Shown: positions 17,776 through 27,400, counted from the stretch's first letter. The stretch: DNA of 41,611 bases from Prolixibacteraceae bacterium (GCA_018648265.1 JABGRN010000048.1:1-41611); one strand, 5' to 3'. The notes: generated by a model not told the origin, from the letters alone. A program made the numbers and translations.

Positions 17776-19146
17776 TTATTTTAAATTTAACTTCCAGTTT
17801 TTGCTAAACGAATTTTTTGAAAACACAGGGAATTCTTTTTCTTTCCCCAAAATATTTTTATTTGCTTTTACCGCCATGTTTTTTACTTTGCCATTTACGG
17901 CATCAAGGTTTTTACGTTTTTTTAATGCCATTTCAAAAGCTTTCATTCCGGTATTCCATGCCCAGCTCCCCAATTTTCCATCTACACTTTTTTTACGGTT
18001 TAGCAACAATAAATTATGAAGAGGGATTTTTACAGGGCAAACTTCGCTGCAAGCACCGCATACAGTACAAGCAAAACTTAAATGGTTATATTTGTCGAAA
18101 CCCTGAAAAAAGGGCGTAATAACCGCACCAATGGGCCCACTGTAAGTTGTATTGTACGTGTAACCACCCACATTTTTATAAATGGGGCAAGCATTTAAAC
18201 AGGCACCGCACCGCACACATTTTAAGGCTTGTGAATGTTCTTTTTCTTGTGCAATATCAGTTCGACCATTATCGAGTAAAACCACAACCATTTTTTCTGG
18301 TCCGTTGATTTCGTTGTATTTTTTAGGCCCAGTTAACAAGGAATTATAAACCGTTACCTGTTGCCCGGTTCCCAAAGTAGAAAGCATAGGGAAAAACAAA
18401 GGTAAGTGTTTTATTGAAGGAAGGATTTTTTCAAGCCCGGTAATTACAATATGAACCTTAGGAAATGCAAGCGACATAAAACCATTTCCCTCGTTTTCAG
18501 TTAAGGCAACTCCCCCAACATCGGCAATTAAAAAATTTGCACCCGTTATTCCAATTTCGGCTGATGTAAATTTTTTACGAAGTTTTTTTCTAACAAATAA
18601 AGTTAATTCTTCGGGGCTTGAATCTGGAGGGGTTTCAAATTTTTCGTTAAAAAGTTTTGCTACATCTTCCTTCGATTTATGCATTGCCGGGGTTAAAATG
18701 TGGTACGGTTTTTCTCCGGCCACCTGTACAATAAATTCACCCAGATCTGTTTCAACCGGTTCAACATTTACTTTTTCAATTTCATTGTTTAACTCAATTT
18801 CTTCAGAAATCATCGATTTACTTTTTACCACTAATTTGGCATCAACTTTCTTTAAAATTTTTATTATTTCTGAAACTGCCTCTTTTCCATTTCTTGCCCA
18901 AATTATTTCAATACCATTTTTCTTTGCATTTTTTTCAAATTCCTCGATATATTTAGCCAGGTTTGCAACTACTTTTCCCTTTAAAAAAGATGCACGTTCT
19001 TTTGCCAAATCTAAATTACTGTAACGTAGTTTTCCCTTTTTAACAGCTTCGTGATATTTTGAAATATTAAAGTTTATTGTTTTTCTATGCTTTTTATCAA
19101 AAGCAATTTTAGAGTCAGCAAGAAATATGTCTTTTAATTTTGCCAT
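17776..19146 (-). CDS. lutB: LutB-like iron-sulfur LUD-domain protein (lactate utilization)
   Basis: This 456-residue protein is related to LutB/YkgF, a subunit of the L-lactate oxidation complex LutABC. An LUD domain (about 60-300) is followed by two ferredoxin-type cluster motifs: C310-x2-C313-x2-C316-x3-C320 and C360-x2-C363-x2-C366-x3-C370, each ending in Cys-Pro. This gives two 4Fe-4S centres. The C-terminal tail of about 80 basic residues resembles that of LutB. LutA (Cys-rich CCG domains) and LutC are normally encoded next to lutB but are absent here; the neighbours are rpiB 3 bases upstream and an Rrf2 regulator downstream. The partners are therefore either elsewhere or this protein has another electron-transfer role. 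Confidence 0.87.
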   Translation of the reverse strand: MAKLKDIFLADSKIAFDKKHRKTINFNISKYHEAVKKGKLRYSNLDLAKERASFLKGKVVANLAKYIEEFEKNAKKNGIEIIWARNGKEAVSEIIKILKKVDAKLVVKSKSMISEEIELNNEIEKVNVEPVETDLGEFIVQVAGEKPYHILTPAMHKSKEDVAKLFNEKFETPPDSSPEELTLFVRKKLRKKFTSAEIGITGANFLIADVGGVALTENEGNGFMSLAFPKVHIVITGLEKILPSIKHLPLFFPMLSTLGTGQQVTVYNSLLTGPKKYNEINGPEKMVVVLLDNGRTDIAQEKEHSQALKCVRCGACLNACPIYKNVGGYTYNTTYSGPIGAVITPFFQGFDKYNHLSFACTVCGACSEVCPVKIPLHNLLLLNRKKSVDGKLGSWAWNTGMKAFEMALKKRKNLDAVNGKVKNMAVKANKNILGKEKEFPVFSKNSFSKNWKLNLK

Positions 19147-19149
19147 CTA

Positions 19150-19599
19150 CTATTTTAAAGGAATTTTTGCTATTCTTTTGGCGTGCCTGCCTCCTTCAAA
19201 TTCAGCATTAAAAAAAGCTTCAACTATTGCAATTGCCTCGTCGTCAGAAACATATCTTCCTGGAATAGCACAGATATTAGCATTATTGTGTTGTTTTGCC
19301 AAGGCAGCAATTTCGGCATTCCAGCAAGTTGCCGAACGTACATTTTGATGTTTATTTGCTGTAATACTAATTCCCTGGCCACTACCACAAAAAGTAATTC
19401 CTAATTTATATTCCCCTTTATCTATGGCATATCCAATCGGGTGGGCAAAATCGGGATAATCGCAACTTTCATTTGAATAACATCCAAAATCTTTATATTC
19501 AATCCCCTTTTGATCCAAATATTTCAGAATTACCTGTTTTTTTTCAAATCCAGCGTGATCGCTGGCAACAGCTATTATTCTATTTTTCAAATCTTCCAT
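19150..19599 (-). CDS. rpiB: Ribose-5-phosphate isomerase B
   Basis: This 149-residue RpiB/LacA/LacB-family isomerase interconverts ribose 5-phosphate and ribulose 5-phosphate in the pentose phosphate pathway. IAVASDHAGFEKK at the N-terminus gives the phosphate-binding SDHAG, FCGSGQGISITANK provides the active-site loop, and the Cys in SATCWN (where catalytic Cys sits in part of the family) is followed by NANICAIPGRYVSDDEA. FEGGRHAKRIAKI closes the protein as usual. The length is normal for RpiB. The ATG at 19599 is followed by ASDHAG at the expected distance. It stops 3 bases before lutB, so it is co-transcribed with lutB and the Rrf2 gene. Confidence 0.95.
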   Translation of the reverse strand: MEDLKNRIIAVASDHAGFEKKQVILKYLDQKGIEYKDFGCYSNESCDYPDFAHPIGYAIDKGEYKLGITFCGSGQGISITANKHQNVRSATCWNAEIAALAKQHNNANICAIPGRYVSDDEAIAIVEAFFNAEFEGGRHAKRIAKIPLK

Positions 19600-19626
19600 C
19601 CTGACAAATTTAATACTTTTCGGTGT

Positions 19627-21114
19627 TTATTTCTTTTTATTGATTTTAAATAAGGGTTTCAACTCTCTTTTTTCCAACATAATAATTGAAATTAAAAAAA
19701 TTAAAATTAAAAAGGTGTGACTCAAATATTTCGTAATTGCTGGCTGGGCCGATGTAATCGTTGACACAATAAAAATAACTGCCGTTATTAAAAAATAGAA
19801 AGCAATCCGTTTTACATTGTATGGAATTGGGTAATATTTTTGCCCAAGAAAATAAGAGATAAGAGCCATTGTAAAAAAGCAAATCAAAACTGTAAAAGCC
19901 GAACCTTTGTATCCAAAAACCGGGATTAATATTACATTTAACGAGATAGTAATTATTGCACCAAAAATAGCAATATACGCTCCATACCGAGTCATATCGG
20001 TAAGTTTATACCACATCGAAAGGGCAAAATAAATCCCAAAAAACAAATTGGCCAACAATATAACAGGTACAATCGAAAATCCTTCGTGGTACTCTGTATT
20101 TGGAATAATTAGTTTTATTACATCAATATAAAGTACCATTCCCAGAAAAATCAGTAATCCAAAAATGATAAAATACTTCATAATGTCTGCATGAATTTTT
20201 TTATCGTTTTTGCCTTCGGATTGGGAAAAAAAGAAAGGTTCGAACGCGTACCTGAATGCCTGAATAAACATGTTCATTAAAACTGCAATTTTTACCCCGG
20301 CCCCGTAAATTCCTAATTGTTGCATTGGATTTTGATCTTCAGGAATAAGAAATGGAATTAATATTTTATCGATATGTTGGTTAATAATTCCTGCCAAACC
20401 TACAATTAAAATAGGAAATGAATAGCTTAAAATTTTACGGAGTAAACGCAATTCAAATCGAAAAGAAATTTTTACTATATCGGGAAAAAGCATTAATAAA
20501 GTGATAAAAGATGCTAAGAGATTAGAAATAAAAACATATCCAACACCAATTTCTTTTGAATAAAAAATAGTAATAAATGAGTCTGGATTATTCTCGGCAA
20601 GTTTTGGGCAAAGCAATAAAAAAAACAAATTAAATGCGATATTAAAACCAATGTTTACCAATTTAATAAAAGCAAATTTTATTGGGCGGTTGTTTAATCG
20701 TAACCGTGCAAACGGAATGGCAGTAATCGCATCGATCCCGAGAATAATTGCGAGCCAAAGAATATATTCAGAATGGTTAGGGTAATTTATAGCGTTTGCT
20801 AAATTGCTTTTAAGAAATAAAACTAAAATAATAAAAACCAAAGATGTAAAAACCAAAGAAACCAGAGAAGTTGAATATACTTTTTCTGAATCGGCATTTT
20901 TTGAAGCAAACCTAAAAAAACCGGTCTCCATTCCGTAGGTTAGAAACACCATAAAAAAAGCAACATACGAATATAAATTAGTTACAATTCCATAAATATC
21001 GGGTGCAAATAAACTTACATAAAGCGGCATTAGCCACCAGTTTAAAAACCGGCCAACAATACTACTCATTCCGTAAATTACCGTGTCGCTTGCTAATTTT
21101 TTAAACGGGTTCAA
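19627..21114 (-). CDS. Polysaccharide/oligosaccharide flippase family membrane protein (Wzx-like)
   Basis: This is a hydrophobic protein of about 495 residues with roughly 12-14 transmembrane helices. It resembles the polysaccharide biosynthesis (Wzx/RfbX) branch of the MOP exporter superfamily, which flips lipid-linked glycans across the inner membrane. The N-terminus LNPFKKLASDTVIYGMSSIVGRFLNWWLMPLY is the usual first amphipathic part and helix of the family. No ATG lies near it. The TTG at 21135 falls inside an exact -7 promoter element, so I place the start at TTG 21114. No glycosyltransferase genes are nearby, so a lone flippase of unknown substrate is the safest call. Confidence 0.82.
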   Translation of the reverse strand: MNPFKKLASDTVIYGMSSIVGRFLNWWLMPLYVSLFAPDIYGIVTNLYSYVAFFMVFLTYGMETGFFRFASKNADSEKVYSTSLVSLVFTSLVFIILVLFLKSNLANAINYPNHSEYILWLAIILGIDAITAIPFARLRLNNRPIKFAFIKLVNIGFNIAFNLFFLLLCPKLAENNPDSFITIFYSKEIGVGYVFISNLLASFITLLMLFPDIVKISFRFELRLLRKILSYSFPILIVGLAGIINQHIDKILIPFLIPEDQNPMQQLGIYGAGVKIAVLMNMFIQAFRYAFEPFFFSQSEGKNDKKIHADIMKYFIIFGLLIFLGMVLYIDVIKLIIPNTEYHEGFSIVPVILLANLFFGIYFALSMWYKLTDMTRYGAYIAIFGAIITISLNVILIPVFGYKGSAFTVLICFFTMALISYFLGQKYYPIPYNVKRIAFYFLITAVIFIVSTITSAQPAITKYLSHTFLILIFLISIIMLEKRELKPLFKINKKK

Positions 21115-21132
21115 AATTATTTCAATTTTAAA

Positions 21133-21140
21133 CAAAGATA
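21133..21140 (-). promoter_or_regulatory. -7 promoter element of the flippase-rpiB-lutB-Rrf2 run
   Basis: Read on the minus strand, the bases are TATCTTTG, an exact TAnnTTTG match, 18 bases upstream of the proposed TTG start at 21114. It would give a very short leader. No clear -33 box is seen. Confidence 0.5.
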
Positions 21141-21195
21141 TAATTCATTTACATTGTACCTGCCTTATTATTTAACAACGTTCGTTTAATAGTTT

Positions 21196-21203
21196 TATCT
21201 TTG
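21196..21203 (+). promoter_or_regulatory. -7 promoter element of the glutaminyl cyclase gene
   Basis: TATCTTTG is an exact TAnnTTTG match, 17 bases before the ATG at 21221. The -33 region is weak. The same octamer occurs in opposite orientation at 21133-21140 for the divergent flippase gene. Confidence 0.5.
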
Positions 21204-21220
21204 AATAAAATATTATAAAA

Positions 21221-22294
21221 ATGAAAAAATCGGTTTTTCCTTTTGTACTTGTTTTTTGTTTGTTTATCACTTTTTTATCGTGTTCAAACAAACCAAAACG
21301 CTCGCGTAAACCAATTAGTACGATAACAGTTCAGCCAACTAAAAAAAATTATTTGTTTGGTGAAACTGTTTCGGTAAACGTACAAACAAAAGTTAAAAAC
21401 GGTGAAATCGAAAATATACAAGTCTATTACAAAAATGAACTTTTAAAAGAAAGCAAAAACCTCAATTTTACTGTCGATAATATTGAGTTGAGTTTATTAG
21501 GTTCAAACAGCTTTAATGTAATTGCAACCAAAACTGATGGTGTAAATAATTCAAGGATAAAATCAATAGCCGTTATTTCTGATGTTGTTCCTGAAAAATT
21601 TACCTATCAAACTATTAATAATTATCCACACTCGAAAGAATTTTATACGCAGGGACTGGAATTTTACAAGGGATTTTTATACGAAGGAACTGGCGATAAT
21701 GGTTCATCCGGAATATTCAAAGTTAATTTAGAAACCGGAAACTCTGTTCAATCTAAATTAATGCCCGACAAATATTTTGGTGAAGGAATTACCATATTAA
21801 ACGATAAAATTTATCAACTCACTTACCGGGCACAAAAAGGCTTTGTTTATAACCTGGACAATTTTGCATTAATCGATAGTTTTCAATACAAATCGAAAGA
21901 AGGGTGGGGGCTTACAAACGATGGTACAAACCTGATTATGAGTAATGGAACTCATTTATTAACCTGGTTAAATCCTGTAGATTTTTCGATTTTAAAAACT
22001 ATCCAGGTAGCTAATAACAAAGGTGTAATTGCAAATTTAAATGAATTGGAATACATCGATGAAACTATTTACGCCAATATTTATAATACTGATTTAATAA
22101 TTCAAATTGATCCGAAAACCGGGAAAGTTATATCCGAGATCAACTTAAAAGGAATATTAAATATGTTTACGAATCCAACAGACAATCCGGAAGTAATGAA
22201 TGGAATAGCTTACGATACTAAAACTAACAGACTATTTATTACCGGAAAATGGTGGCCACGATTATTTGAAATTGAATTAAAACCGTTAGAATAA
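21221..22294 (+). CDS. Glutaminyl-peptide cyclotransferase lipoprotein
   Basis: The 357-residue product has lipobox LSC (FLSCSNK), so it is a lipid-anchored envelope protein. The C-terminal ~240 residues form a five-bladed-propeller glutamine cyclotransferase domain: [32 protein letters not shown], then [43 protein letters not shown], and [29 protein letters not shown]. Known enzymes of this plant-type family turn N-terminal glutamine into pyroglutamate. A beta-sandwich-like N-terminal domain (about 30-125) precedes the propeller. Pyroglutamate formation may protect exported lipoproteins and peptides starting with Gln, since many signal peptides here end in Ala-Gln; that role is an inference. 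The 3' end overlaps ruvB by 9 bases, convergent. Confidence 0.88.
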   Translation: MKKSVFPFVLVFCLFITFLSCSNKPKRSRKPISTITVQPTKKNYLFGETVSVNVQTKVKNGEIENIQVYYKNELLKESKNLNFTVDNIELSLLGSNSFNVIATKTDGVNNSRIKSIAVISDVVPEKFTYQTINNYPHSKEFYTQGLEFYKGFLYEGTGDNGSSGIFKVNLETGNSVQSKLMPDKYFGEGITILNDKIYQLTYRAQKGFVYNLDNFALIDSFQYKSKEGWGLTNDGTNLIMSNGTHLLTWLNPVDFSILKTIQVANNKGVIANLNELEYIDETIYANIYNTDLIIQIDPKTGKVISEINLKGILNMFTNPTDNPEVMNGIAYDTKTNRLFITGKWWPRLFEIELKPLE

Positions 22295-23308
22295 AGTTGG
22301 TGATTCTCCATACTTTATTCTCCCTAAATGTTTATAAGCCAATTCTGTGGCTTCTCTCCCACGGGGAGTACGTTTAACAAAACCTTCTTTTATTAAAAAT
22401 GGTTCATACACTTCTTCAATTGTTCCACTGTCTTCGCTAACAGCAGTGGCAATTGTAGAAATACCAACCGGACCTCCCTTAAATTTATCGATAATACACA
22501 ACAAAATGCGGTTGTCCATTTCGTCAAGTCCATATTCATCTATTTTTAAAGCAGTTAACGCATGTTTTGTAATTTCCATGTCAATATTCCCATCTCCTTT
22601 TACCTGTGCAAAATCGCGAACTCGACGTAATAAAGAATTTACGATCCGAGGTGTACCCCTACTTCTGAAAGCAATTTCTTTTGCTGCATCATCTTTAATC
22701 CCAACCTCCAAAATTTTAGCCGAGCGTTTTACTATTCCTGTAAGTACCGAAACATCGTAATATTCGAGGTGTGAATTAATTCCGAACCGTGCACGAAGTG
22801 GGGCCGTTAATAATCCTGAGCGGGTAGTAGCTCCAACTAATGTAAATTGATTTAATTCGAGTTGTATAGAACGGGCGCTTGGTCCTTTGTCAATCATTAT
22901 ATCAATCCTGAAATCTTCCATTGCCGAATATAAATATTCTTCTATTACCGGCGATAAGCGGTGGATTTCATCAATAAAAAGTACATCCCGGAATTCCAGG
23001 TTGGTTAATAATCCCGCAAGATCGCCAGGTTTATCAAGAACCGGGCCAGAGGTAATTTTAATACCAACACCTAATTCATTTGCAATAATATTCGATAATG
23101 TAGTTTTTCCAAGTCCGGGCGGGCCATGTAAAAGTACATGATCTAAGGATTCGCCCCTCATTTTTGCTGCTTTTACAAAAATTTTTAAATTTTCAACAAT
23201 TTGTGTCTGCCCACGAAAGCCGTTAAATTGCAGCGGTCGTAATTTTTTATCTAATTCTTCGTCAATTTCAGGAAACGACCCACTTCTAATATCTAAGGGT
23301 TGAGTCAT
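22286..23308 (-). CDS. ruvB: Holliday junction branch migration DNA helicase RuvB
   Basis: This 340-residue AAA+ motor drives Holliday junction branch migration with RuvA. The N-terminus has [12 protein letters not shown], Walker A is GPPGLGKT (62-69), Walker B is LFIDEIH with D113 and E114, sensor 1 is in GATTRSG, and the arginine finger region LRARFG follows. The C-terminal winged helix ends in [27 protein letters not shown]. The length is normal. The start ATG overlaps the stop of the response-regulator gene by one base (TAATG), so translation is probably coupled. ruvA and ruvC are not in this window. Confidence 0.98.
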   Translation of the reverse strand: MTQPLDIRSGSFPEIDEELDKKLRPLQFNGFRGQTQIVENLKIFVKAAKMRGESLDHVLLHGPPGLGKTTLSNIIANELGVGIKITSGPVLDKPGDLAGLLTNLEFRDVLFIDEIHRLSPVIEEYLYSAMEDFRIDIMIDKGPSARSIQLELNQFTLVGATTRSGLLTAPLRARFGINSHLEYYDVSVLTGIVKRSAKILEVGIKDDAAKEIAFRSRGTPRIVNSLLRRVRDFAQVKGDGNIDMEITKHALTALKIDEYGLDEMDNRILLCIIDKFKGGPVGISTIATAVSEDSGTIEEVYEPFLIKEGFVKRTPRGREATELAYKHLGRIKYGESPTLF

Positions 23309-23691
23309 TAATTAGTATTCTCTTTGAAAAATTTACCTATCATTTTATATAAATCCTGCGATGTAAAAGGTTTTGCCAAATATTCATCCATACCGGCATT
23401 TAAACATCTGTCTTTGTCGTTATCTAAGGCATTTGCCGTTACGGCAATAATTGGTATTTTTTTTTCTGTTTTATTTTGTTCCTCAATTTTTCTTATCTCC
23501 GCAGTAATTTCATAACCATTTTTTTCGGGCAACATAATATCCATTAAAATTAAATCAAAACTAATATTATTAAAATTTGTAAGGGCATCGCGCCAATTAG
23601 TTACTCCTGTTACTTTATAATTTTTTTTCTGCAAATGGAAAGTAACTACCTTCTGATTTAATAAATTATCTTCAACCAATAGTATTTTCAC
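23308..23691 (-). CDS. Single-domain response regulator (receiver only)
   Basis: This 127-residue protein is a complete receiver domain with no output domain. The acidic pocket is E7/D8, the phosphoacceptor is D51 in [13 protein letters not shown], the switch Thr is T85 (AVTANA), and the Lys is K107 in YLAKPF. The sequence is closest in style to the receiver domains of hybrid histidine kinases and to DivK/CheY-type phosphorelay intermediates. No kinase is encoded nearby, so its partner is unknown. The stop overlaps the ruvB start by one base, so it is expressed with ruvB; whether this links signalling to recombination is open. The start ATG at 23691 is 33 bases from an exact -7 element. Confidence 0.92.
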   Translation of the reverse strand: MKILLVEDNLLNQKVVTFHLQKKNYKVTGVTNWRDALTNFNNISFDLILMDIMLPEKNGYEITAEIRKIEEQNKTEKKIPIIAVTANALDNDKDRCLNAGMDEYLAKPFTSQDLYKMIGKFFKENTN

Positions 23692-23723
23692 AATTTACTG
23701 TATTATTATATTTATAATTTAAA

Positions 23724-23731
23724 CAAATATA
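23724..23731 (-). promoter_or_regulatory. -7 promoter element of the response regulator-ruvB transcript
   Basis: Read on the minus strand, the bases are TATATTTG, matching TAnnTTTG exactly, 33 bases before the response-regulator ATG. No TTTG was found at the -33 position. Confidence 0.4.
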
Positions 23732-24037
23732 AGATCTAATATTAATAATAGTCTGTTTGCGACTGTTAATATGTATTTATCAATTTTTTTAAATATTAAA
23801 TTAACACTTTTTAAAGCTGTTTTTAACATACAATTTAAGATTATTTTATTAAAGGCCAATGAAATAATTTATTTTTAAACTGTTGTTAATTGATTGCGAA
23901 CAAAAACAATTTAAGAAATAAACACGTTTATAATATGTGTATAGGTAGAGGCTAAATATTACGTTTTTTTATTTTTTATTTGTGCAGTACGTTGTATGGA
24001 TAAATTATCTAGAAATACAAATTTTGTTTTAAATCGT

Positions 24038-24045
24038 TACTTTTG
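24038..24045 (+). promoter_or_regulatory. -7 promoter element of the DUF4175-uvrC operon
   Basis: TACTTTTG matches TAnnTTTG exactly, 77 bases before the DUF4175 ATG. That would leave a leader of roughly 70 bases. The -33 region is not convincing. Confidence 0.4.
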
Positions 24046-24121
24046 TTTTTTCATCAATATTGACGTAATTATTAACATTATTAGTTTTTGTAAGAAGCTG
24101 TAAAGTAATATTTTAATTTAA

Positions 24122-27100
24122 ATGACAGAAAATTTCAACATACTTGTTAATAAACTTAATTCTTTTAAACTTAAGTATTACACTTATAAAGTTTTAAAGG
24201 GATTGATTTTGACGGTTTTAATCTTTTTAACTGTTTATACATTTTTATCTTTGATCGAATATTTTGGGTATCTCTCAGGCGATAAAAGAAAAGTTATTTT
24301 TTTTGGGTTTGTAATTTTTGGTGTGTTGTTGGTTATTCAGTTTATTGGAGTTCCAATGTTGAAACTTTTTCATATTTTAAAACCTATTGACATTAAATCA
24401 AGTTCAACCCTTATTCAAAAACATTTTTCCGATATAAAAGATAAGCTTATAAATATAATAGAATTAGCTGATATTTATGAAGAACAATATTCAAACGAAA
24501 TTGTATTAGCAAGTATTGATCAGAAAATTAAGGAATTAAAGATTTTCGATTTTAAAGAAGCAATTCAGTTTAAAAATTTGCGTTTAGTTCTTTTGTATCT
24601 TATAATTAGTTTGGTAACAGTGTTAAGTATTTTTATTATTAATAAGAGTGTTTTCGCAGAATCAACCCACAGGATAATCCATTACAATACCCAATTTATA
24701 AAACCTGCCCCTTTTTCGTTTCAGCTTGTTAATTCAAGTTTGCAAGCAAAAAAAGGCGATGCTTTTAAAATTATGGTTAATTGCAAAGGCGATGAAATCC
24801 CTAAAATTGTTTACATTAATATTGAAGGAAACAATTACCTGATGAAGAATACAGTAGAAGGTAATTTTGAATTTGAAATTGTTTCAGTTATAAATACGAT
24901 TAACTTTTATTTTACTGATTTAAAGTTCAATTCAGAAAAATTTGTTTTGGACCTTTTACCAAAGCCGGCAATTTCAGGATTTGAGTTAAAAATTTTCCCA
25001 CCTTTTTATACCGGGCTTCAAAATCAGAGCCTTGAAAATATTGGTGATATACAAATCCCGAATGGCACTAAAATAGAATGGAATTTTAATGGAATCGATA
25101 TCGATTCGTTGTTTTTTTTATTAAGCGATTCTACAATTATTAATTCAGTAAAAAATCAAAAAGTTTTTACTATTGAATCTAAATTTGTCGCAACCACGGA
25201 TTACAATGTGTTTATTCAAAATAAAATGACAGAACCGGAATTGGCATTATCTTATTCCATTGAGGTGATTCCCGATCTGTTTCCTGAAATAGAAATTGTT
25301 CAGATGAAAGATTCGTTTCAACTTACAAGGTTCTTTTTTAAAGGTATTATTGGTGATGATTATGGTTTCTCAGATTTGAATTTTCATTATAATATTAACA
25401 ATTCCGATTCATTGGTTTCAATTCCATTTATTAAATCATTGGCAGATCAAGAGTTTTATTTCAGTTTCGATTTCAGCCAACTTAATCAAGCGTCAGGGGT
25501 TATTTCATATTATTTTTCGGTTACTGATAACGATGTCATAAATAATTATAAAACAACTACTTCTGATAATTTTATTTTTGAAATTCCAAGTAATGAACAA
25601 ATTTCAGCAACTGAAAAGGAACGGTTTCAAAATATCGAAAAGTTAATAGAACAAAGTCGCGAAATGGCGAAAGATATTAATAGTGATTTAAAAAATTTGC
25701 GGCTAAAAAATATGGATACTAATGTTTCTGAATGGGAAAAATCGCAAATGGTAAATGATGTAATTTCTAAACAAAATAAACTGGAACAGTTATACGATAA
25801 AATTAAACAAGACAATGAAAATTTGAATAATTATCTTAATTCGTTTAAAGGGCAAAATCAGGATATGTTTGAAAAACAGCAAGAAATTGAAAGTTTGCTC
25901 GAAGAAGTTTTTACCGATGAATTAAAAAAGTTAATGGAAGAGTTCAACAAATTGGCTGAGGAATTTGATAGTAAAAAATTAAATCAATTATCGGAGCAAA
26001 TGGATTTAACGTTCGAAGATTTGCAAAAACAATTGGATAAAAATCTTGAATTACTTAGAAAAATGAAGGTTGAACAAAAATTACAAGACGTTATCGATGG
26101 CATAAATAAAATGGCTGATGAAGAGGAACAATTAGCGCAAGACGTTGTTGAAAAAAAGAATTTTCAGGAGACTACAGATAAGGTTTCCGAACATCAGGAA
26201 GAGTTAAAGCAATTAAATAAAAATTTAGATGATGCCCTGGAATTAAACGATGAACTGAACAAACCGATGAACTTTGATGATTTTGACAATGAATTCAAAG
26301 AAATTGAAAATAGTCTTGAGGAAAGCAAAACCGAATTGGATAAAAATAATACTAAAAAGTCGGGCAAAGGAATTAATAATACCTCAGAACAATTAAAAAA
26401 TATGGCTTTTAGTATGCAGCAAATGTTGCAGTCGAATACCATGCAGCAAAACATGGAAAATATAGAAAATCTAAAACAACTACTCAGTAATTTAATTATT
26501 TTATCTTTTTCGCAGGAGGAGATTTTAACCGAATTAGGTGGAATAAATACGAACGATCCTGGACTTGTCCAATTAAACAAAAGGCAAAAAAGTATTGTTA
26601 ATCAAAGTAAAGTAGTAAAAGATTCGTTATACGCCCTGGCTATGCGTACCCCGCAAATTACAAGTATGGTAAATAACGAACTACTTTCAATGGAATTAAG
26701 TTTGAGTAAATCTGTCGAACAGATGGAAGAAGCACTTTTTCCTAATGCAAGAGCGAGTCAACAATTTGTTATTACTGCCGCGAATAATTTAGCTCTGATG
26801 TTAAACGAGGCGCTGGAAAATTTGGAAAAACAAATGGCAGATGGAATGAGCGGTGATCAACAATGTGAAAAACCAGGAGGCGGCAAACCGGGTATGGATA
26901 TGTTAAAAAAGGCGTCGGACAATATAAAACAACAATTGCAACAAATGATTGACCAAATGAAAAGCGGGCAGGGGCAACAAATGAACAATCAATTAGGGCA
27001 AAGTTTAATTCAACACGAAATGATGCAACAAATGCTGCGTGAATTGATGAATAGCGGTGGTGTTGGAAGTTCTGCAAAAAAACAACTTCAGCAAATAGAT

Positions 27101-27400
27101 GAAATGCTCGAACAGAACCGCAAGGAGATAATGAACAAAACTATAAATGCACAAACTATCGTTCGCCAAAATTTAATTAATACACGATTATTGGAAGCCG
27201 AAAAGGCCGAAATAGAAAGGGATTTTGAAAATAAACGTGACTCGAAAAGTGCAGAAGAATTTTATAGTAACCCTGTTAAGTTTTTCGAGTATAAAGAAAG
27301 GGATAATTATTCGATAGAATATTTAAATAAAAATACACATAAACTAAATAATTTTTATAATATCAAATACAAGCAATATTTAAATAATATGGAAAAATAG
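24122..27400 (+). CDS. DUF4175 family large membrane-anchored coiled-coil protein
   Basis: This is a 1092-residue Bacteroidota protein fitting DUF4175. Three transmembrane helices lie near residues 26-48, 58-80 and 153-174. A beta-rich region (about 180-490) follows, probably periplasmic, and then a very long charged coiled coil (about 497-900). The end is rich in Gln and Met (about 936-985) and includes QLQQMIDQMKSGQGQQ-like runs. There is no catalytic motif that I recognise. It is the first gene of a plus-strand operon with an RsbW-like ATPase (2-base gap), ybeY, mnmG, apt and uvrC. The shape suggests an envelope scaffold or mechanical spanner, but its function is unknown. The start ATG at 24122 precedes the first helix at a normal distance. 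Confidence 0.85.
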   Translation: MTENFNILVNKLNSFKLKYYTYKVLKGLILTVLIFLTVYTFLSLIEYFGYLSGDKRKVIFFGFVIFGVLLVIQFIGVPMLKLFHILKPIDIKSSSTLIQKHFSDIKDKLINIIELADIYEEQYSNEIVLASIDQKIKELKIFDFKEAIQFKNLRLVLLYLIISLVTVLSIFIINKSVFAESTHRIIHYNTQFIKPAPFSFQLVNSSLQAKKGDAFKIMVNCKGDEIPKIVYINIEGNNYLMKNTVEGNFEFEIVSVINTINFYFTDLKFNSEKFVLDLLPKPAISGFELKIFPPFYTGLQNQSLENIGDIQIPNGTKIEWNFNGIDIDSLFFLLSDSTIINSVKNQKVFTIESKFVATTDYNVFIQNKMTEPELALSYSIEVIPDLFPEIEIVQMKDSFQLTRFFFKGIIGDDYGFSDLNFHYNINNSDSLVSIPFIKSLADQEFYFSFDFSQLNQASGVISYYFSVTDNDVINNYKTTTSDNFIFEIPSNEQISATEKERFQNIEKLIEQSREMAKDINSDLKNLRLKNMDTNVSEWEKSQMVNDVISKQNKLEQLYDKIKQDNENLNNYLNSFKGQNQDMFEKQQEIESLLEEVFTDELKKLMEEFNKLAEEFDSKKLNQLSEQMDLTFEDLQKQLDKNLELLRKMKVEQKLQDVIDGINKMADEEEQLAQDVVEKKNFQETTDKVSEHQEELKQLNKNLDDALELNDELNKPMNFDDFDNEFKEIENSLEESKTELDKNNTKKSGKGINNTSEQLKNMAFSMQQMLQSNTMQQNMENIENLKQLLSNLIILSFSQEEILTELGGINTNDPGLVQLNKRQKSIVNQSKVVKDSLYALAMRTPQITSMVNNELLSMELSLSKSVEQMEEALFPNARASQQFVITAANNLALMLNEALENLEKQMADGMSGDQQCEKPGGGKPGMDMLKKASDNIKQQLQQMIDQMKSGQGQQMNNQLGQSLIQHEMMQQMLRELMNSGGVGSSAKKQLQQIDEMLEQNRKEIMNKTINAQTIVRQNLINTRLLEAEKAEIERDFENKRDSKSAEEFYSNPVKFFEYKERDNYSIEYLNKNTHKLNNFYNIKYKQYLNNMEK

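Larger units (their letters stand above)
23692..24121. other. AT-rich divergent intergenic region
   Basis: This 430-base gap separates the response-regulator and DUF4175 genes and contains no gene that I can see. It holds promoter elements for both sides: CAAATATA at 23724-23731 (TATATTTG on the minus strand) and TACTTTTG at 24038-24045 on the plus strand. No tRNA, riboswitch or clear long inverted repeat was recognised. Confidence 0.5.

Noticed and set aside
20225-20240. GGTTCGAACGC, considered as a tRNA T-loop
   Set aside because: It is inside the flippase coding region and no acceptor, D or anticodon stem can be folded around it.
26194-26580. 128-codon open frame antisense to the DUF4175 gene, rich in Cys, Phe and Ser
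   Set aside because: The composition is what the reverse complement of a Lys/Glu/Asn-rich coiled coil gives; no independent coding evidence.
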